The position numbers and the translations under genes are program-made. Positions 13,601 through 25,800 of a DNA stretch of 64,000 bases are shown here, piece by piece. Below the pieces are notes generated by a model. The model was not told the DNA's origin, did no database searches, and saw only the letters and a program-made list of their open reading frames with translations. Position 1 is the first letter of the stretch. Each line of letters begins with the position of its first letter. The stretch comes from Ilex aquifolium. Taxonomy: Eukaryota > Streptophyta > Magnoliopsida > Aquifoliales > Aquifoliaceae. The stretch lies in assembly GCA_951799425.1 (NCBI GenBank), contig OX637398.1, forward strand, positions 2,480,001 to 2,544,000, in the 5' to 3' direction.

Positions 13601-14232
13601 GAGGAAAACAACTTTTAAATCATATTTTTAAAGGTATCAATAACAATTATTGGTTATGGTTTTGAATGATTTTTTTTAAAGGTATCAAATACTAATTCTT
13701 GATTATGATTTTTTCATTACAGACTTTACTACAAGGGCACTTGGCTTTTTTTTTTTGTGAAACATGCTATTTTTTTGTTGGCACTTGATAACTTCTTTTT
13801 TAATTTTTTTGTTGGCACTTGACAATTTGTATGCTCTTTTGAAACTGATTTTTGTGATTAATTTCATCATGTGACTGGTTGTTTAATTTGGTTGTTTTAT
13901 GAACAATTTTTTTGGTTGGTGATGTGCATCAGTGCATGTTGTGTGTTGGGTGATGTCAATGGAAAAGCTAATTATGAATTTGTTATGTTGTGTTAAGTGG
14001 TATTGAATTTGTTCTGTTCGCAAGCCTGAATTCGAATTCTTGGGTCAAGCTTCATACGAGTTAGAACTCGGATTCGAGTTTGTTAACAGAAAACAAGCCT
14101 AATCAAGCCAAGTTTGAACTTTTCATTTTTTAGCCAAGCCGAGCTCGAGCTAATTAAAAAACTTGATGTTCGAGCTCAAGCCGAGCCTAAGCACGGTGAT
14201 GCTCGTCGAGCTTGGCTCGATTATCACTCCTA
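10618..14232 (+). mobile_element. hAT transposon, near full length
   Basis: A 3615-bp element bounded by imperfect TIRs (left TAGGGCTGTTAATCGAACTG, right end in reverse TAGGAGTGATAATCGAGCC) and an 8-bp TSD, GATTTAAT at 10610-10617 and GATGTAAT at 14233-14240 (7 of 8 match). Subterminal regions at both ends are rich in GAGCTCGAGC-type motifs on both strands. It encodes a BED-finger hAT transposase with one stop codon. A leader of short repeated phrases (CTGAAGCCCTC, CTCATCGTCTGAAG) lies at about 10910-11080, between the left TIR and the transposase. Confidence 0.9.
11479..13569 (+). pseudogene. hAT transposase (RICESLEEPER-like, zf-BED and hATC), one in-frame stop
   Basis: One continuous frame of 696 codons interrupted only by TGA at 12793-12795 (codon 439). 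Downstream reading continues at once in the same frame. The BED zinc finger lies at residues about 45-90 with C64, C67, H81, H85 and C89 present. The RNase-H-like catalytic core spans the middle. The hAT dimerisation domain (SELEIYLEEGIYI to ALICTGDWLR) is intact at residues about 572-660. Many plant hAT proteins have Trp at the place of the stop, and TGG to TGA is a single change; this is inference. The protein binds the transposon ends in the nucleus and cuts DNA. As it stands it should give only a truncated protein, so the copy looks recently inactivated. Codons and splice-like sites near 13490-13560 may hide a short terminal intron. Confidence 0.85.
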
Positions 14233-14407
14233 GATGTAATTCATCTCTTAATCAAAAATAAAATTATCCATGTATTAAGCATAAAAGTTTTAAATGATAG
14301 AGTAATTTAAATGATAGATGGGTGAATTTATATCAACCTAGTTGTGATGTATTCATTTTATTGAATGTAGTTCATCTCTTAATCAAAAATAAAATTATTA
14401 ATTATTT
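14233..14407. repeat. Right part of the tandem duplication interrupted by the hAT element
   Basis: Bases 14241-14270 finish the unit interrupted at 10617, and 14270-14407 is the second full unit, with GATGTATTCATTTTATTGAA and TTCATCTCTTAATCAAAAAT shared. Copies differ by scattered substitutions, so the duplication is older than the insertion. Confidence 0.6.
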
Positions 14408-15240
14408 TATTTTTATTCATTTTGACTCTACTTTTGATTTAAAAATATAATTTACATAAATATTAAGTTACAAAACTATTCATTATTTTTAAATAAAATT
14501 GTATATAAAAAAACTCGCGAGCAGGCCCGCTTAGTGAGACCGTTCAGAAGATCCCACCAATAAGCTCATGGTTAGGCTGCAAATAATTTACTGCTACCCC
14601 TACCCGAATCCCAATCCCACCGACCCAATAATTCATTTGGGTAATGACTTGAGTTTACACTATAAATATCTGACACAAAAAAATTTCGCGTACATCTTGC
14701 CATCTACCAATGAGATATGGAGACGAAACAGATTCATCTTGTAGACCCCATTTATGATTCATCACAAAACACGGTCAACAGAAATTGCCGAAGAGCTGTC
14801 GATTTAAATTAGACCTCATGGAGGATGATGTACATTCGGTCCACGTTACAATTCCGTCTAGTATATCGAGTGGATAAATAGCTAACTAAACATTTTCTTT
14901 AGAAATAGAAACGAAACACAAAACGTAACGAAATTTGAAATCATAACAAGAACTCAGTATCTTCAAGAACTTCCTCAATCTATTCGATTTCTCATATCTT
15001 TACATTTCGTCTAATTCATCATCTTCCATCAATTCGATTCATTCTCAAACCCTAATTGTCGACTTTTCCTTTACCGGTAATCTTCAGAACATCGTTCTTA
15101 TTTGTAAACCCTAAATTTTGAAACGGCAATTTACGATCCAATTCGATCGTCGAACCAGATATTGAATTGTAATCGGGTTGTGAAACTCGGTTACGGGACT
15201 AGAATTGGTGTTGGAGGTGGTGAAATTGGGATTTGAGAGG
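14408..15240. other. Spacer and 5' region of CUL3
   Basis: AT-rich spacer followed from about 14950 by CT-rich leader-like sequence typical of a plant 5'UTR, ending at the CUL3 ATG at 15241. An upstream non-AUG extension is open from 15205 (12 codons), but the family starts at MSAPKKRNFQ, so the AUG was chosen. Confidence 0.5.
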
Positions 15241-18200
15241 ATGAGTGCACCGAAGAAGAGGAATTTTCAAATAGAGGCGTTTAAACATCGCGTCGTGGTC
15301 GATCCGAATTACGCCGAGAAGACCTGGAAGATTTTAGAGCATGCGATTCACGAGATATACAATCACAACGCCAGTGGGCTTAGTTTTGAAGAGCTCTATA
15401 GGTTTGCTTGTTTAAACCTTGTAATTCTTGCATTCCATTTTCCTATTGAGCACATAACAAAAAAGTGAAGGAACACATATATAGGATGATTTGATGTTTT
15501 TAATAGCAAAAACTGCTTTGATTTTTGTTTTCAAAGCAAAGAAAGTCCGACCACATTGCTGAGTAAACAGTTGCTCAGTTGTTATAATGTCTAATGCTGC
15601 ATATTGCGTTATATGTTTCTATTATTTTAGAGGTGTTGACATAAAATCTGGAAATATAGGGTTATAATGGTGCCAATTGTCGTCTTAACACAATATGAGG
15701 AAAGTGTTTGCTATGCAATTAAGATGTAAGTTTAAATGAATCTGTCAGTGAGGAGTTGCACAGATGAATAAGAATAGGAGCATGTATTAACCATTTGGCT
15801 CATTACCCACTGATTTAAGAATTTGTGAGGGTGTTTATGTGTGTGTTTCTGTGTTAACATTTATATGTGTATCACGTAGACTCTGATCATTACTAGGTCC
15901 TATATTTAATTTGAAATGTGATGCATGAAGATTGAATTTCGAGAACTTCAAATGGAATCCCGAGCTCCTTTTTTAAAATCAACGGATTCGTGAATTTTAG
16001 AAACTTTGAATTCCTCGGAAAATCATAGATTTCCTTTTCTCAACTGTTTTGTTGGCTTATGTGGACTACTTAAAGTCAAGTAGTCCAGAACTCTAGGCAC
16101 ATCCGTGCTCGTGAAACATATGCTACTGACCCCTCCATCTAGAACATATGTTTCTATTACCAACAACCCACCACCAATACTAACATGCTGCTGCTACTCT
16201 AGCCACATTGTTGCTATTTGCTTTGTCTTATACCACAACCAATATTTCCTACAATCTGAAGATATTGGATATGCTTATACAATGCTTTTGTAACTCTATC
16301 TTATCTTTGTTGGACTACAATGTAGGAGTATCTAACTTGCGTTGTGTGCGTCGGCCTTCATATCCACCATCACATCTTATAACCACTAATTTGCCACTCT
16401 TTTAATTATTGGCCTCATTTATGTCTGGGTGTGTGTATATATACACGAGACAAGGAGTACCATTCGATCAAAGGCCCATTGGGGTGTGTATATACACACT
16501 CATTTATTGTTTGTATGAATGTATGAATCCCGTTGTTGCCAGAGTTCACCTTCACTCATCATAACCTGTTGCCTCTTTGATGCCCACTTGCACTGCCTCC
16601 CTTGGGAGACGGGACCTTCATTGCATCAGTACCATATTTCAAATTCTTGCTTGAATGCTATGACATAGTTGTCTTAATGAAGGATTCATCAAAGGCTCAA
16701 AGAGGAGCCTCTGAGTCTTGTTTCTACTTTCTAGATATTGGTTGGTGTTAGTGTTGTTTCTTGTGAGATTATAAAGCTTTCTTCTTTCGTTGGTTCATGT
16801 TTAGTCCTAGACTACCAAATCAGTCTAAAAGATTTTGCTCTGGGTAGCCTAGAATCTTAAATCAGGCAGGTGTTTGTAGTGTTTTGAGAGATCGTATTGG
16901 TATTGTTTTCTCAACTGTCACCAAACTGTCGAGGACCAGCTAGGATGATTTACCATAGGAAAAAAATGAAAGAACTTGGAAGAATCATAATTCGCCAGAA
17001 AGTTTAGTAACTGAGTTATATCATGTGTTGTCTTTTCTTCCGCCCACCTTTTCTCTATATATATCTATATATCAATGTCTGATCCATGAATTTTTAGATG
17101 CTTTTTTGACGTATGTTTTCATTTAGTGGCTGTGGTTTCTCGTCCTCCTCCTCCTTTCCTTGCTTTTGTTGCCAACCTTTGCTTTCATAACTTTGACTCC
17201 AAACTATGCATGTTTCTGGTGTATATCATTGTACTATATTTTGACTTTATATTTTGCTATAAACCTGCCATATGCACTATATATGCATCAGTTATTGATC
17301 TATTTATGCCTTGTACTCGTGCAAAAATATAATTGAGCTGTCAGTGCACGTTTTTGTTCAGAAATTGGTGCTAGCGGTTCTGCAATAGTGTATAAAAATG
17401 GTGATCTAGTACTGGTTGGATGAATTAGGAAAGGAATCTTTGATGCATAACCCAAATTTTTATGCATGCCATTCTGATCCGCCATCAATTGACTTCAAGA
17501 ACAAACCCAATATGCACCTTATTTTGTGAGGAAAAGTTGCTGAAAATAAATACTATGATGGATATTGTTAGATCATCCAACACAAAACCAATTAGTAATG
17601 AATGAAACGACCCTTCAAGTATATAAGCCAACCTCGGTAGTTCTAATTATTCGATATGAGATACAAGTTTTTTTAACACCCTTCCGTACGTGGGACCCGA
17701 ACTCGCACATGGGGTCAACAAACAAACAAATAGCCATGCATACCGGGAAATTCAAATGGGTAAGAGACTTGGTCCACTGACTGTACATGGCCCAACTCTG
17801 ATACTATGTTAGAGCATCCAATCTAAAACCAGTTGATAATGAGTGGAGTGATCCTTCAAGTATATAAACCAACCTTGGCAACCCTAATTATTTGATGTGC
17901 AATACAAACTCTCTTAACAGACACTAATTGCACCGCTTTGTTTTGTTTATATATTCCTCTAATAAACAAAAAAAGGTGGACTAAAAATTACTCACCCCTA
18001 CTGTTTTAAATTTAATTAACTGTCCATATACAGGTTTTAAAGGCTTCTATGCTTCAGCATATTGATTCCTTAAAGAGCTCTCTTTATCCACATTCTTTAT
18101 GCTCTTGGAACTTACGAATAAAGAACCACTTGTGAAGAAACGTTAGAGTTAGCATGCTTTACAACCTAAAATGACCCGCTTCACAACCTAAAATGATATA

Positions 18201-21200
18201 CTGGTGTTTGGAATATGGGTGGAGTTTGGAGATATGAAAAATCAAAAAAGAAGGTCATGGATTTCCAAGGGAGGGAATCATCCTATTCCCTTGAGATGTC
18301 ACATTTTGTTAGGCTTTGGTACACTTGTTTGGTGATAGATCTTTATTTCTCATAACTAATGATGATTTTGCCTACAACATTGTCATTGAAACTCTGTGCA
18401 ACAATTTGCAAGTAAGTGCAAGGTGTAGTTCGTTGCTTCTATTTGTAATTGACTGTCTCAACATAACCGAATTTTGAGTCCTATTTGCCACTCAAATCTG
18501 TATAAGGTCCTATGATTGATTTACTCTATTGAGCCATCAACTTCCCCATTCACCTTGATTTCGCGTCATTTTTGGTCTTGAAAGATAGCATTATAGGATG
18601 TTACAAGTTAGAGCTTCCAAAGAGGATACGTTATTAACAATCTAAGATGACCCAAAGTCCTGTCATGATCGCGCACTAGATGAAAGAGCTTTACAATGGG
18701 AGTACACCTAATTTCCTTAGTGGCATGGTTTCCTCTCAGGAGTTGCTTAAAGAATTGGAATCCATCGCCTGCCTCATTTGCATGCATGTGATACGCATTT
18801 AGATTACCTTTTTTCATTTGGCCATAACAACACGCCTAGGTTTTGGTTTATAGGATCTCGCTTGTATAACTAGAACTAAGATACTTGAAAATCCAAAAAT
18901 ATCAAATTAAGTGAATTTGGGCCATATCAGAGTGAATGAGATGAAAAGCTGTAAGACTGGAAGCCACCATGCAGTGATGCATATCCATTTTGTTTGGTCA
19001 TGATGTGTCTGTAAGCTCATGGCTGTGATAATCTATCTTTGCTTTCTCTAGCAATTTCATGGCAGTTGTGGAGCTTGTGTTTTTCCACTCAAATGTTTGT
19101 TGACCATGTGGTGATCTGACTGGAATCCAATCTGAATCATTAGCTATTTAGCTCATATGGCCCCAATGGACTGCCTTGCATAGCAAAGCCCTATTGAAGC
19201 CATTGGCTTTTTCTTTTGCATCTGGAAGCTCTTTACCTACTTATGATACTTGGTATTTATTCAGGAATGCTTATAATATGGTGCTGCACAAATTTGGAGA
19301 GAAGCTCTACTCTGGACTTGTGTCAACTATGACATCACATCTAAAAGAAATAGCAAAATCCATTGAGGTTGCTCAGGGAGCTTCATTTCTGGAAGAGCTG
19401 AACAGGAAATGGGCAGACCACAACAAGGCATTGCAAATGATCCGAGATATATTAATGTACATGGACAGGACTTTTATCCCGAGTACGCACAAAACGCCGG
19501 TACACGATCTTGGGTTGAATTTGTGGAGGGACAATGTTATCCACTCTAGTAAAATCCAGGCGAGGCTTCGGGGTACGCTTCTTGAACTTGTCCGGGGAGA
19601 AAGGACTGGCGAAATTATAAACAGGGGTCTGATGAGGAATATAATGAAAATGCTAATGGATTTAGGTTCTCCTGTTTACCAAGAGGACTTCGAGAAGCCT
19701 TTTATTGAAGTCTCTGCTGATTTTTATCGTGTGGAATCTCAGCAGTTCATTGAGTGCTGTGATTGTGGGGATTATTTAAAGAAGGCTGAGAAACGTCTTA
19801 ATGAAGAGATTGAGAGAGTGTCACATTACCTGGATGCAACAAGTGAAGCCAAGATAACTAAGGTGGTGGAAAAGGAGATGATTGAAAATCACATTCCAAG
19901 ATTGGTCCATATGGAGAACTCAGGCTTGGTTAATATGATAATGGATGACAAATATGATGATTTGGGACGGATGTACAGCTTGTTTCACCGGGTGTCTAAT
20001 GGACTTTCAATTCTCAGAGATGTTATGACTTCTCACGTTCGGGAAATTGGTAAGCAGCTAGTCACCGATACAGAAAGGTTAAAGGATCCCGTAGGCTTCG
20101 TGCAGCAACTCTTGGATGAAAGAGACAAACATGACAAGATTATCAGTTTGGCATTTAACAATGACAAGACATTTCAGAATGCTTTGAATTCCTCATTTGA
20201 ATATTTCATTAATTTGAATCCTCGATCACCAGAGTACATTTCTTTGTTTGTGGATGATAAGCTCCGGAAAGGACTGAAGGGGGTTAGTGAGGAGGATGTG
20301 GAGATTGTGCTAGACAAGGTGATGATGCTTTTTCGCTACCTTCAAGAGAAAGATGTGTTTGAGAAGTATTACAAGCAACATTTGGCAAAGAGGCTTCTTT
20401 CTGGGAAGACTGCATCCGATGATGCAGAGAGAAGTTTGATCCTTAAGCTGAAAACCGAATGTGGGTATCAATTTACGTCAAAGCTGGAAGGTATGTTCAC
20501 TGATATGAAGACCTCCCAAGATACAATGCAGGGGTTCTATGCAGCCATGGGTCCTGAGATAGCAGATGGCCCCACACTAACCATCCAGGTCCTTACTACA
20601 GGGTCTTGGCCAACTCAGTTGAGTGCCCCTTGCAACCTTCCTTCAGAAATCCTGGGATTGTGTGATAAGTTCCGAACATATTATCTTGGAACCCACACTG
20701 GGCGGAGATTGTCCTGGCAAACTAATATGGGGACTGCTGATTTGAAAGCCACATTTGGGAAAGGCCAAAAGCATGAGCTGAATGTTTCCACGTACCAGAT
20801 GTGTATTCTCATGCTGTTTAATACTGCTGATATGCATAGTTATAGGGAAATCGAACAGGCAACGGAGATACCAGCATCCGACTTGAAGAGGTGCCTGCAG
20901 TCTCTGGCCTGTGTTAAGGGGAAGAATGTTCTCCGGAAAGAGCCCATGAGCAAGGACATTTCTGAGGATGATACTTTCTTCTTCAATGACAAATTCACAA
21001 GCAAGCTCTACAAGATAAAAATTGGTACTGTTGTTGCACAAAAGGAGTCTGAACCAGAAAAGCAAGAGACCCGGCACAGAGTGGAGGAGGACAGGAAGCC
21101 CCAGATTGAGGCGGCAATAGTGAGGATCATGAAGTCTCGGCGGGTGCTGGATCACAATAACATTGTTGCTGAAGTCACAAAGCAGATGCAGTCAAGATTC

Positions 21201-21305
21201 CTACCAAACCCAGTTGTAATAAAGAAAAGGATCGAGTCTCTAATTGAGCGGGAATTTTTAGAGAGGGACAAGGTTGATAGGAAGTTGTATCGTTACCTGG
21301 CTTGA
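15241..21305 (+). CDS. CUL3: Cullin-3, scaffold of CRL3 (BTB) ubiquitin ligases
   Basis: Two coding exons, 15241..15401 and 19265..21305, joined in an Arg codon (AG|G), give 733 residues; Arabidopsis CUL3A is about 732 with the same single-intron layout. CUL3 binds BTB-domain substrate adaptors through its N-terminal cullin repeats and RBX1 through its C-terminal cullin-homology region, and ubiquitinates adaptor-bound targets in nucleus and cytosol. Exon 1 encodes the first 53 residues (MSAPKKRNFQIEAFKHRVVV onward). The conserved KDVFEKYYKQHLAKRLL segment and the winged-helix C-terminus ending DRKLYRYLA are intact. The neddylation site is in IVRIMKSRR, with Lys at residue 677. The 3863-bp intron carries a TRIM retrotransposon. 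I see no damage. It could be CUL3A- or CUL3B-type; that cannot be told here. Confidence 0.96.
15402..19264 (+). other. CUL3 intron, 3863 bp
   Basis: Apart from the TRIM at 17566-17919, I see only AT-rich intron sequence, a perfect 16-bp palindrome GTGTGTATATACACAC at 16484-16499 with a related TATA-rich palindrome shortly before it (about 16430-16446), and short open frames without family resemblance. Confidence 0.6.
17566..17919 (-). mobile_element. TRIM (terminal-repeat retrotransposon in miniature) in the CUL3 intron
   Basis: Two direct repeats of exactly 113 bp (17566-17678 and 17807-17919), each starting TGTTAGA and ending TTAACA, enclose only 128 bp. Read on the minus strand, the sequence right after the first LTR contains TATCAGAG, matching the primer-binding site for initiator methionine tRNA (consensus TGGTATCAGAGC), and GGAAGGG precedes the second LTR as a polypurine tract. 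LTR copies differ at many sites, so it is old. Flanking 5-mers GATAT and GACAC could be a decayed TSD. It lies antisense to CUL3. Confidence 0.8.
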
Positions 21306-22821
21306 AGAAACCACTTACCGTTGCGTGACTCTGTCATTTTGTTGGGGTTCTTTTTGCCCTCGGCTGGATGAAGTGTAAGATGGAATATTGTTCTTGAATT
21401 ACCGCAGGTCAGATTTATTTTTAATGGACGTTTTCTATTCCTCTTTCTCTCTCCATAAAAAAAATTCCCCAAGTTCTTCTTGAACAGCTTGGGATTGGCA
21501 CTCATAAGGTTCAGTTGCTTCCAATTGAAGATAGTTAAGATGAGTTTTATGCTAACAATCACAGTAAATGAATAGGATACGGAGATTATCGTACAAAATA
21601 TAAAAGTCTGAAAGTTTGGGCTTCATTAAGTGGAATGTCTCAAGCTAAGTACTCTAAGAAGGTGGCCCCGATCCACTCTATCAGAGCCCACTTTTTAATT
21701 AATGATGTGTATTATGTTGTAATTACCATTTTGTATCAATTCTCCAAAAAATGGCAATTATAAACTTTCAATTGTTTTAATTATTAAAACTATTTGAAGT
21801 ATGTAATTTATTTTAATCTGTCTCTTCTGTTAAGATTTTTTTTTGGATGACGGGGGAAGTCTTTTGTCTGTCATTGGTGAGATAGAGGCGATTTAGTCAT
21901 TTAAGCTTGTGAATTCGAATAGAATCTCGGGCAAATCCTGGGTATATGAACTGTTTTCTCAACCTATATATTAGGTATATCAGGATTTGCGTTTCAGTGT
22001 AGTTTTGAACGCATAACTATTGACTTGAATATAGGTTTTCAAGAAATTGAGGTATGTTTTATCAACCAACCATTCTTTTATCGTCAAGGGACTTGAACCC
22101 TTTATTTTATGAAAATTAAGTCTTTACAAGGTAAGAAGTATCATTGGAATTAAATGCATATTGGTCTTTCGTTAAGATTTAAAAAAATGGATCGATTGAA
22201 CTAAATTACATAGTTTTGGAGATAAATTGGGATACTTACAACTTTAAGGGATAATTTAAAATATGGTTAATATTATTTTTGGTCCTTAAAATATGTATTT
22301 TTTATCAGTTTAATTCTCATTGTATTAATTTTATTAATTTGGTCTCTAAAGTTTTCAATCCGTGTCAGTTTGATTCTTAATCAAACAGTCCGTCAAGTTT
22401 TTTTATGAAAAGTGACCACATGTTATTTTTTAAGATGGTATCACGTGTTTAATAGGTGATCATTCTGTTAAAAATTTGACGGTCCGTTTATGTAAAAACC
22501 TAAATAAAACGAATTGAATACTTCCTTTATAATTTAGGGGGCATTTATGAGATTTGCTCTTACTTTTACACCGTAAAATCTCGAACTTATTTACGACGAC
22601 TACCCTCTTAAACCCCTCTATGCTTCTGTGACTAGCAGCCTCTCTCTCTCGCCAAAATAGGGAGAGAGAAAGAAGAAAGAAACATATTGTCGGACTTCTG
22701 TGCCGTCATCGAGCTTCCGCGGCAAAAAGCAGGGCAGCTCTAAAACTTCAGTTCCAAGTAGGTAACGTTTTGTCCATCTCTATCTCCAAATCACTTACAA
22801 AAACACACACTGAACCCCACT
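21306..22821. other. CUL3 3' flank and THADA promoter region
   Basis: The 3'UTR of CUL3 must lie at its start and the 5'UTR of the THADA-like gene (CT- and GA-rich, from about 22620) at its end. The middle (about 22150-22540) resembles decayed repeat sequence with TTGGTCTTTAAA-type phrases, but no ends could be set. Confidence 0.4.
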
Positions 22822-25800
22822 ATGTCTGCGAAATGGCGAGCTCTACAGCATCGCCATCGCTACACGTACAGTGCTGTAATTTTTCCGCAATACTTCACAG
22901 AAGCATTGAATCAAACACCTGTAGACCCATCTACTTCCAACTACTACTCAGAACTAAAAGAACTCATTTCTCTCAATTCGATATATTCCCAAGTCAATCA
23001 CGTCAAAAGAGTTGCTTCAGCTTTCGAAAACTTACAAAGAACTGCCGGCGACGATTCCATTTGGATGGCCGCGAAGTTTTACTTGGAAATTCTTTTTCTC
23101 GAGAATTCAATGCCTTTACATAAAACTATGGTTGCTGTTCTAGCAAAATGTAAAAATTCTCAATGTTCAATTGGGAATTGTTTCCGGTTACTTTGTGAGG
23201 AATATGGTGGTGCTAATGCGAAAGAGAAAGGAAATAGGTTTTGTGTTTCACGAGTGGCGTTATCGATGATGAGTTCACCTAAGTTGGGGTACTTGGTGGA
23301 GATCGTCATGGAATGTGCGGTTTTGGTGGGTTTAGATATAGTTGTTGGGTTAAATTCCGTGGTCTCGGAGACTAATGACTGGTCTAGGCCTTCGCCAGTA
23401 GTTATGGAACAGTGTCAAGAGGCTCTGTCTTGTATGTACTATTTGCTGCAACGTTTTCCGTTGAAGTTCAGTGATTTGAGTGGTTTTCAGAATAATTTAA
23501 TCCCTGCAAATTCAAGTGTTTTGGAGATGATTGTGAGTACCATTTTGAGCATATTGCAATCCATGGCATTTTCTAGGGACTGTTTAGTGGCTGCAGGTGT
23601 GGGCTTTTGTGCAGCCTTACAAGTTTGTCTCAGTCCTGAGGAGCTTGGTTTGGTTATCATGGAAAGGATTTTTGATCAAAAAGTTGTCAGTTTCAAGAGC
23701 GAAGTTGGGGATGCGATATTGAAAGTTCCATTTAAGGGGGACTTGGTTTCAGAAATCCACAATTTATCTGAACTAAGTAGACTTTGCTTGGTGAGAGGAA
23801 TTCTGACAGCAGTATCAAGAGCAGTGCTAAACACCCATTTTGCTGTATCAACTCATGGAGATAGTAGTAGTAGCTCAGTTCGGACAATACTTTATGATGG
23901 GATTTTTTTTGAGCTGTGTAACTATTGTGAGAACCCAAGTGATAGTCATTTTAACTTCCATGCACTAACTGTGATGCAGATATGCTTGCAACAGATAAAG
24001 ACATTGATACAGGGTAATCCTGGTGAAGCCACAGAAAATTATGATCCAATGTCAGAGGACATGGGGACTCGGATATTGCGAATCATATGGAATAACCTGG
24101 AAGATCCTCTTAGTCAGACTGTCAAACAAGTTCATCTCATTTTTGATATCTTCTTGGATATTCATTCTAGCCTGAATTTGGCAGAAGGTAGTGAGAGAAT
24201 TAAGTTATTCCTTCGGAAGATTGCATCTGATCTTCTTCGCCTGGGACCACGTTGCAAGGGCAGATATGTTCCTTTAGCTTCCGTGACAAAGAGGTTGGGA
24301 GCAAAGACTATTCTAAATATGAGTCCTGACTTGCTTTGTGAAATGACGCAGGCATATATTGACGATGACGTGTGTTGTGCGGTCACAACATTTCTAAAGT
24401 GTTTTCTTGAATGCTTGCGTGATGAGTGTTGGAATAGTGATGGCATTCAAATTGGGTATACAAAATATCGAAGTCATTGCTTGCCTCCCTTCTCGTATGG
24501 ACTTGCTTCTGGAGTTTCAAAGCTCCGATCAAATTTGAATACTTATGCTTTGCCCGTGTTACTTGAAGTGGACGTGGATAGCATATTTCCAATGCTTGCT
24601 TTTAGTGGAGTTGGGCATGGTGGAGACGACACTGAACTTGTTTATTCTGAGCTCAGTTGCAGAGATGTAACTCTGAGAGTTGAACAGCAAGTGGCTCTTT
24701 TAGTTTCTCTGCTCAAGGTTTCTCGCTTGCTTGCTTTGATTGAAGGAGACATTGATTGGTGTGAGAAATCTTCAGTACCCAAGGAAGATATAGGGGTGAA
24801 AAGTAGAAATACTGATCAATATGCTGTTGTCTGCGTAAAGGGGATCGAGGTTAAAGTCCTGGTCAAGTGGCTAGTACTGGCACTGACCCATGTTGATGAT
24901 TCCCTCCGTATAGATGCAGCAGAATCTCTATTCCTAAACCCTAAGACATCCAGTCTGCCATCGTCTTTGGAGCTCATATTGATGAAAGAAGCAGTGCCTT
25001 TGAACATGAGGTGTTGCTCAACTGCTTTTCAGATGAAGTGGGCCAGCTTGTTTAGAAAGTTTTTTTCTCGGGTGCGGACAGCCTTGGAGAGACAAATTAA
25101 GCAAGGAAGCTGGTTACCACTTGCATTTGAAGGCAATAATAAAGTCTTTGCTCCTAAAGAGGAAACTGTAGTTAACAGAGCCGATGATCTCTTTCACTTT
25201 ATGAAGTGGTTGAGTTGCTTTTTGTTTTTCTCATGCTATCCTTCTGCTCCATATGAGAGAAAAATAATGGCTATGGAGCTCATATTGATAATGCTAAATG
25301 TTTGGTCTATTTTACCTCATTCACAAGGAAAGTGTGATTCTGTTTCTTCTGAAATCATTCTCAATCCGTATAGTAAAGGATTTACTTTTCCTGATTCAAC
25401 TCTGCTGTTGGTCGGTTCAATTATTGATAGTTGGGACCGACTGAGACAGAGTTCTTTTCGCATACTCTTGCATTTTCCTACCCCACTTCCTGGCATTTCA
25501 AGCCCAGACATGGTGCGAGAAATAATCATATGGGCCAAGAACTTAGTTTGTAGTCCACGTGTTAGAGAAAGTGATGCTGGAGCTCTGATGTTACGGCTTA
25601 TATTTAGGAAATATGTCGTGGAGCTTGGGTGGGTTGTCAGAGTTTCATGTAATGTTGTTGCTTTTCATCCACAGTCCCAACTTCTTAATGAGGATTATCC
25701 AAGTTGTACATCTATCTCTCCTTCAATTAAATATGTAAGATCACTAATCGATTGGTTGCATGTTGCTGTGGAGGAAGGAGAGAAGGATCTTGCTGAAGCG

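Noticed and set aside
15205..15240. N-terminal extension of CUL3 upstream of the AUG
   Set aside because: It begins at TTG, lies in leader-like sequence, and cullin-3 proteins start at MSxxKKRNFQ.
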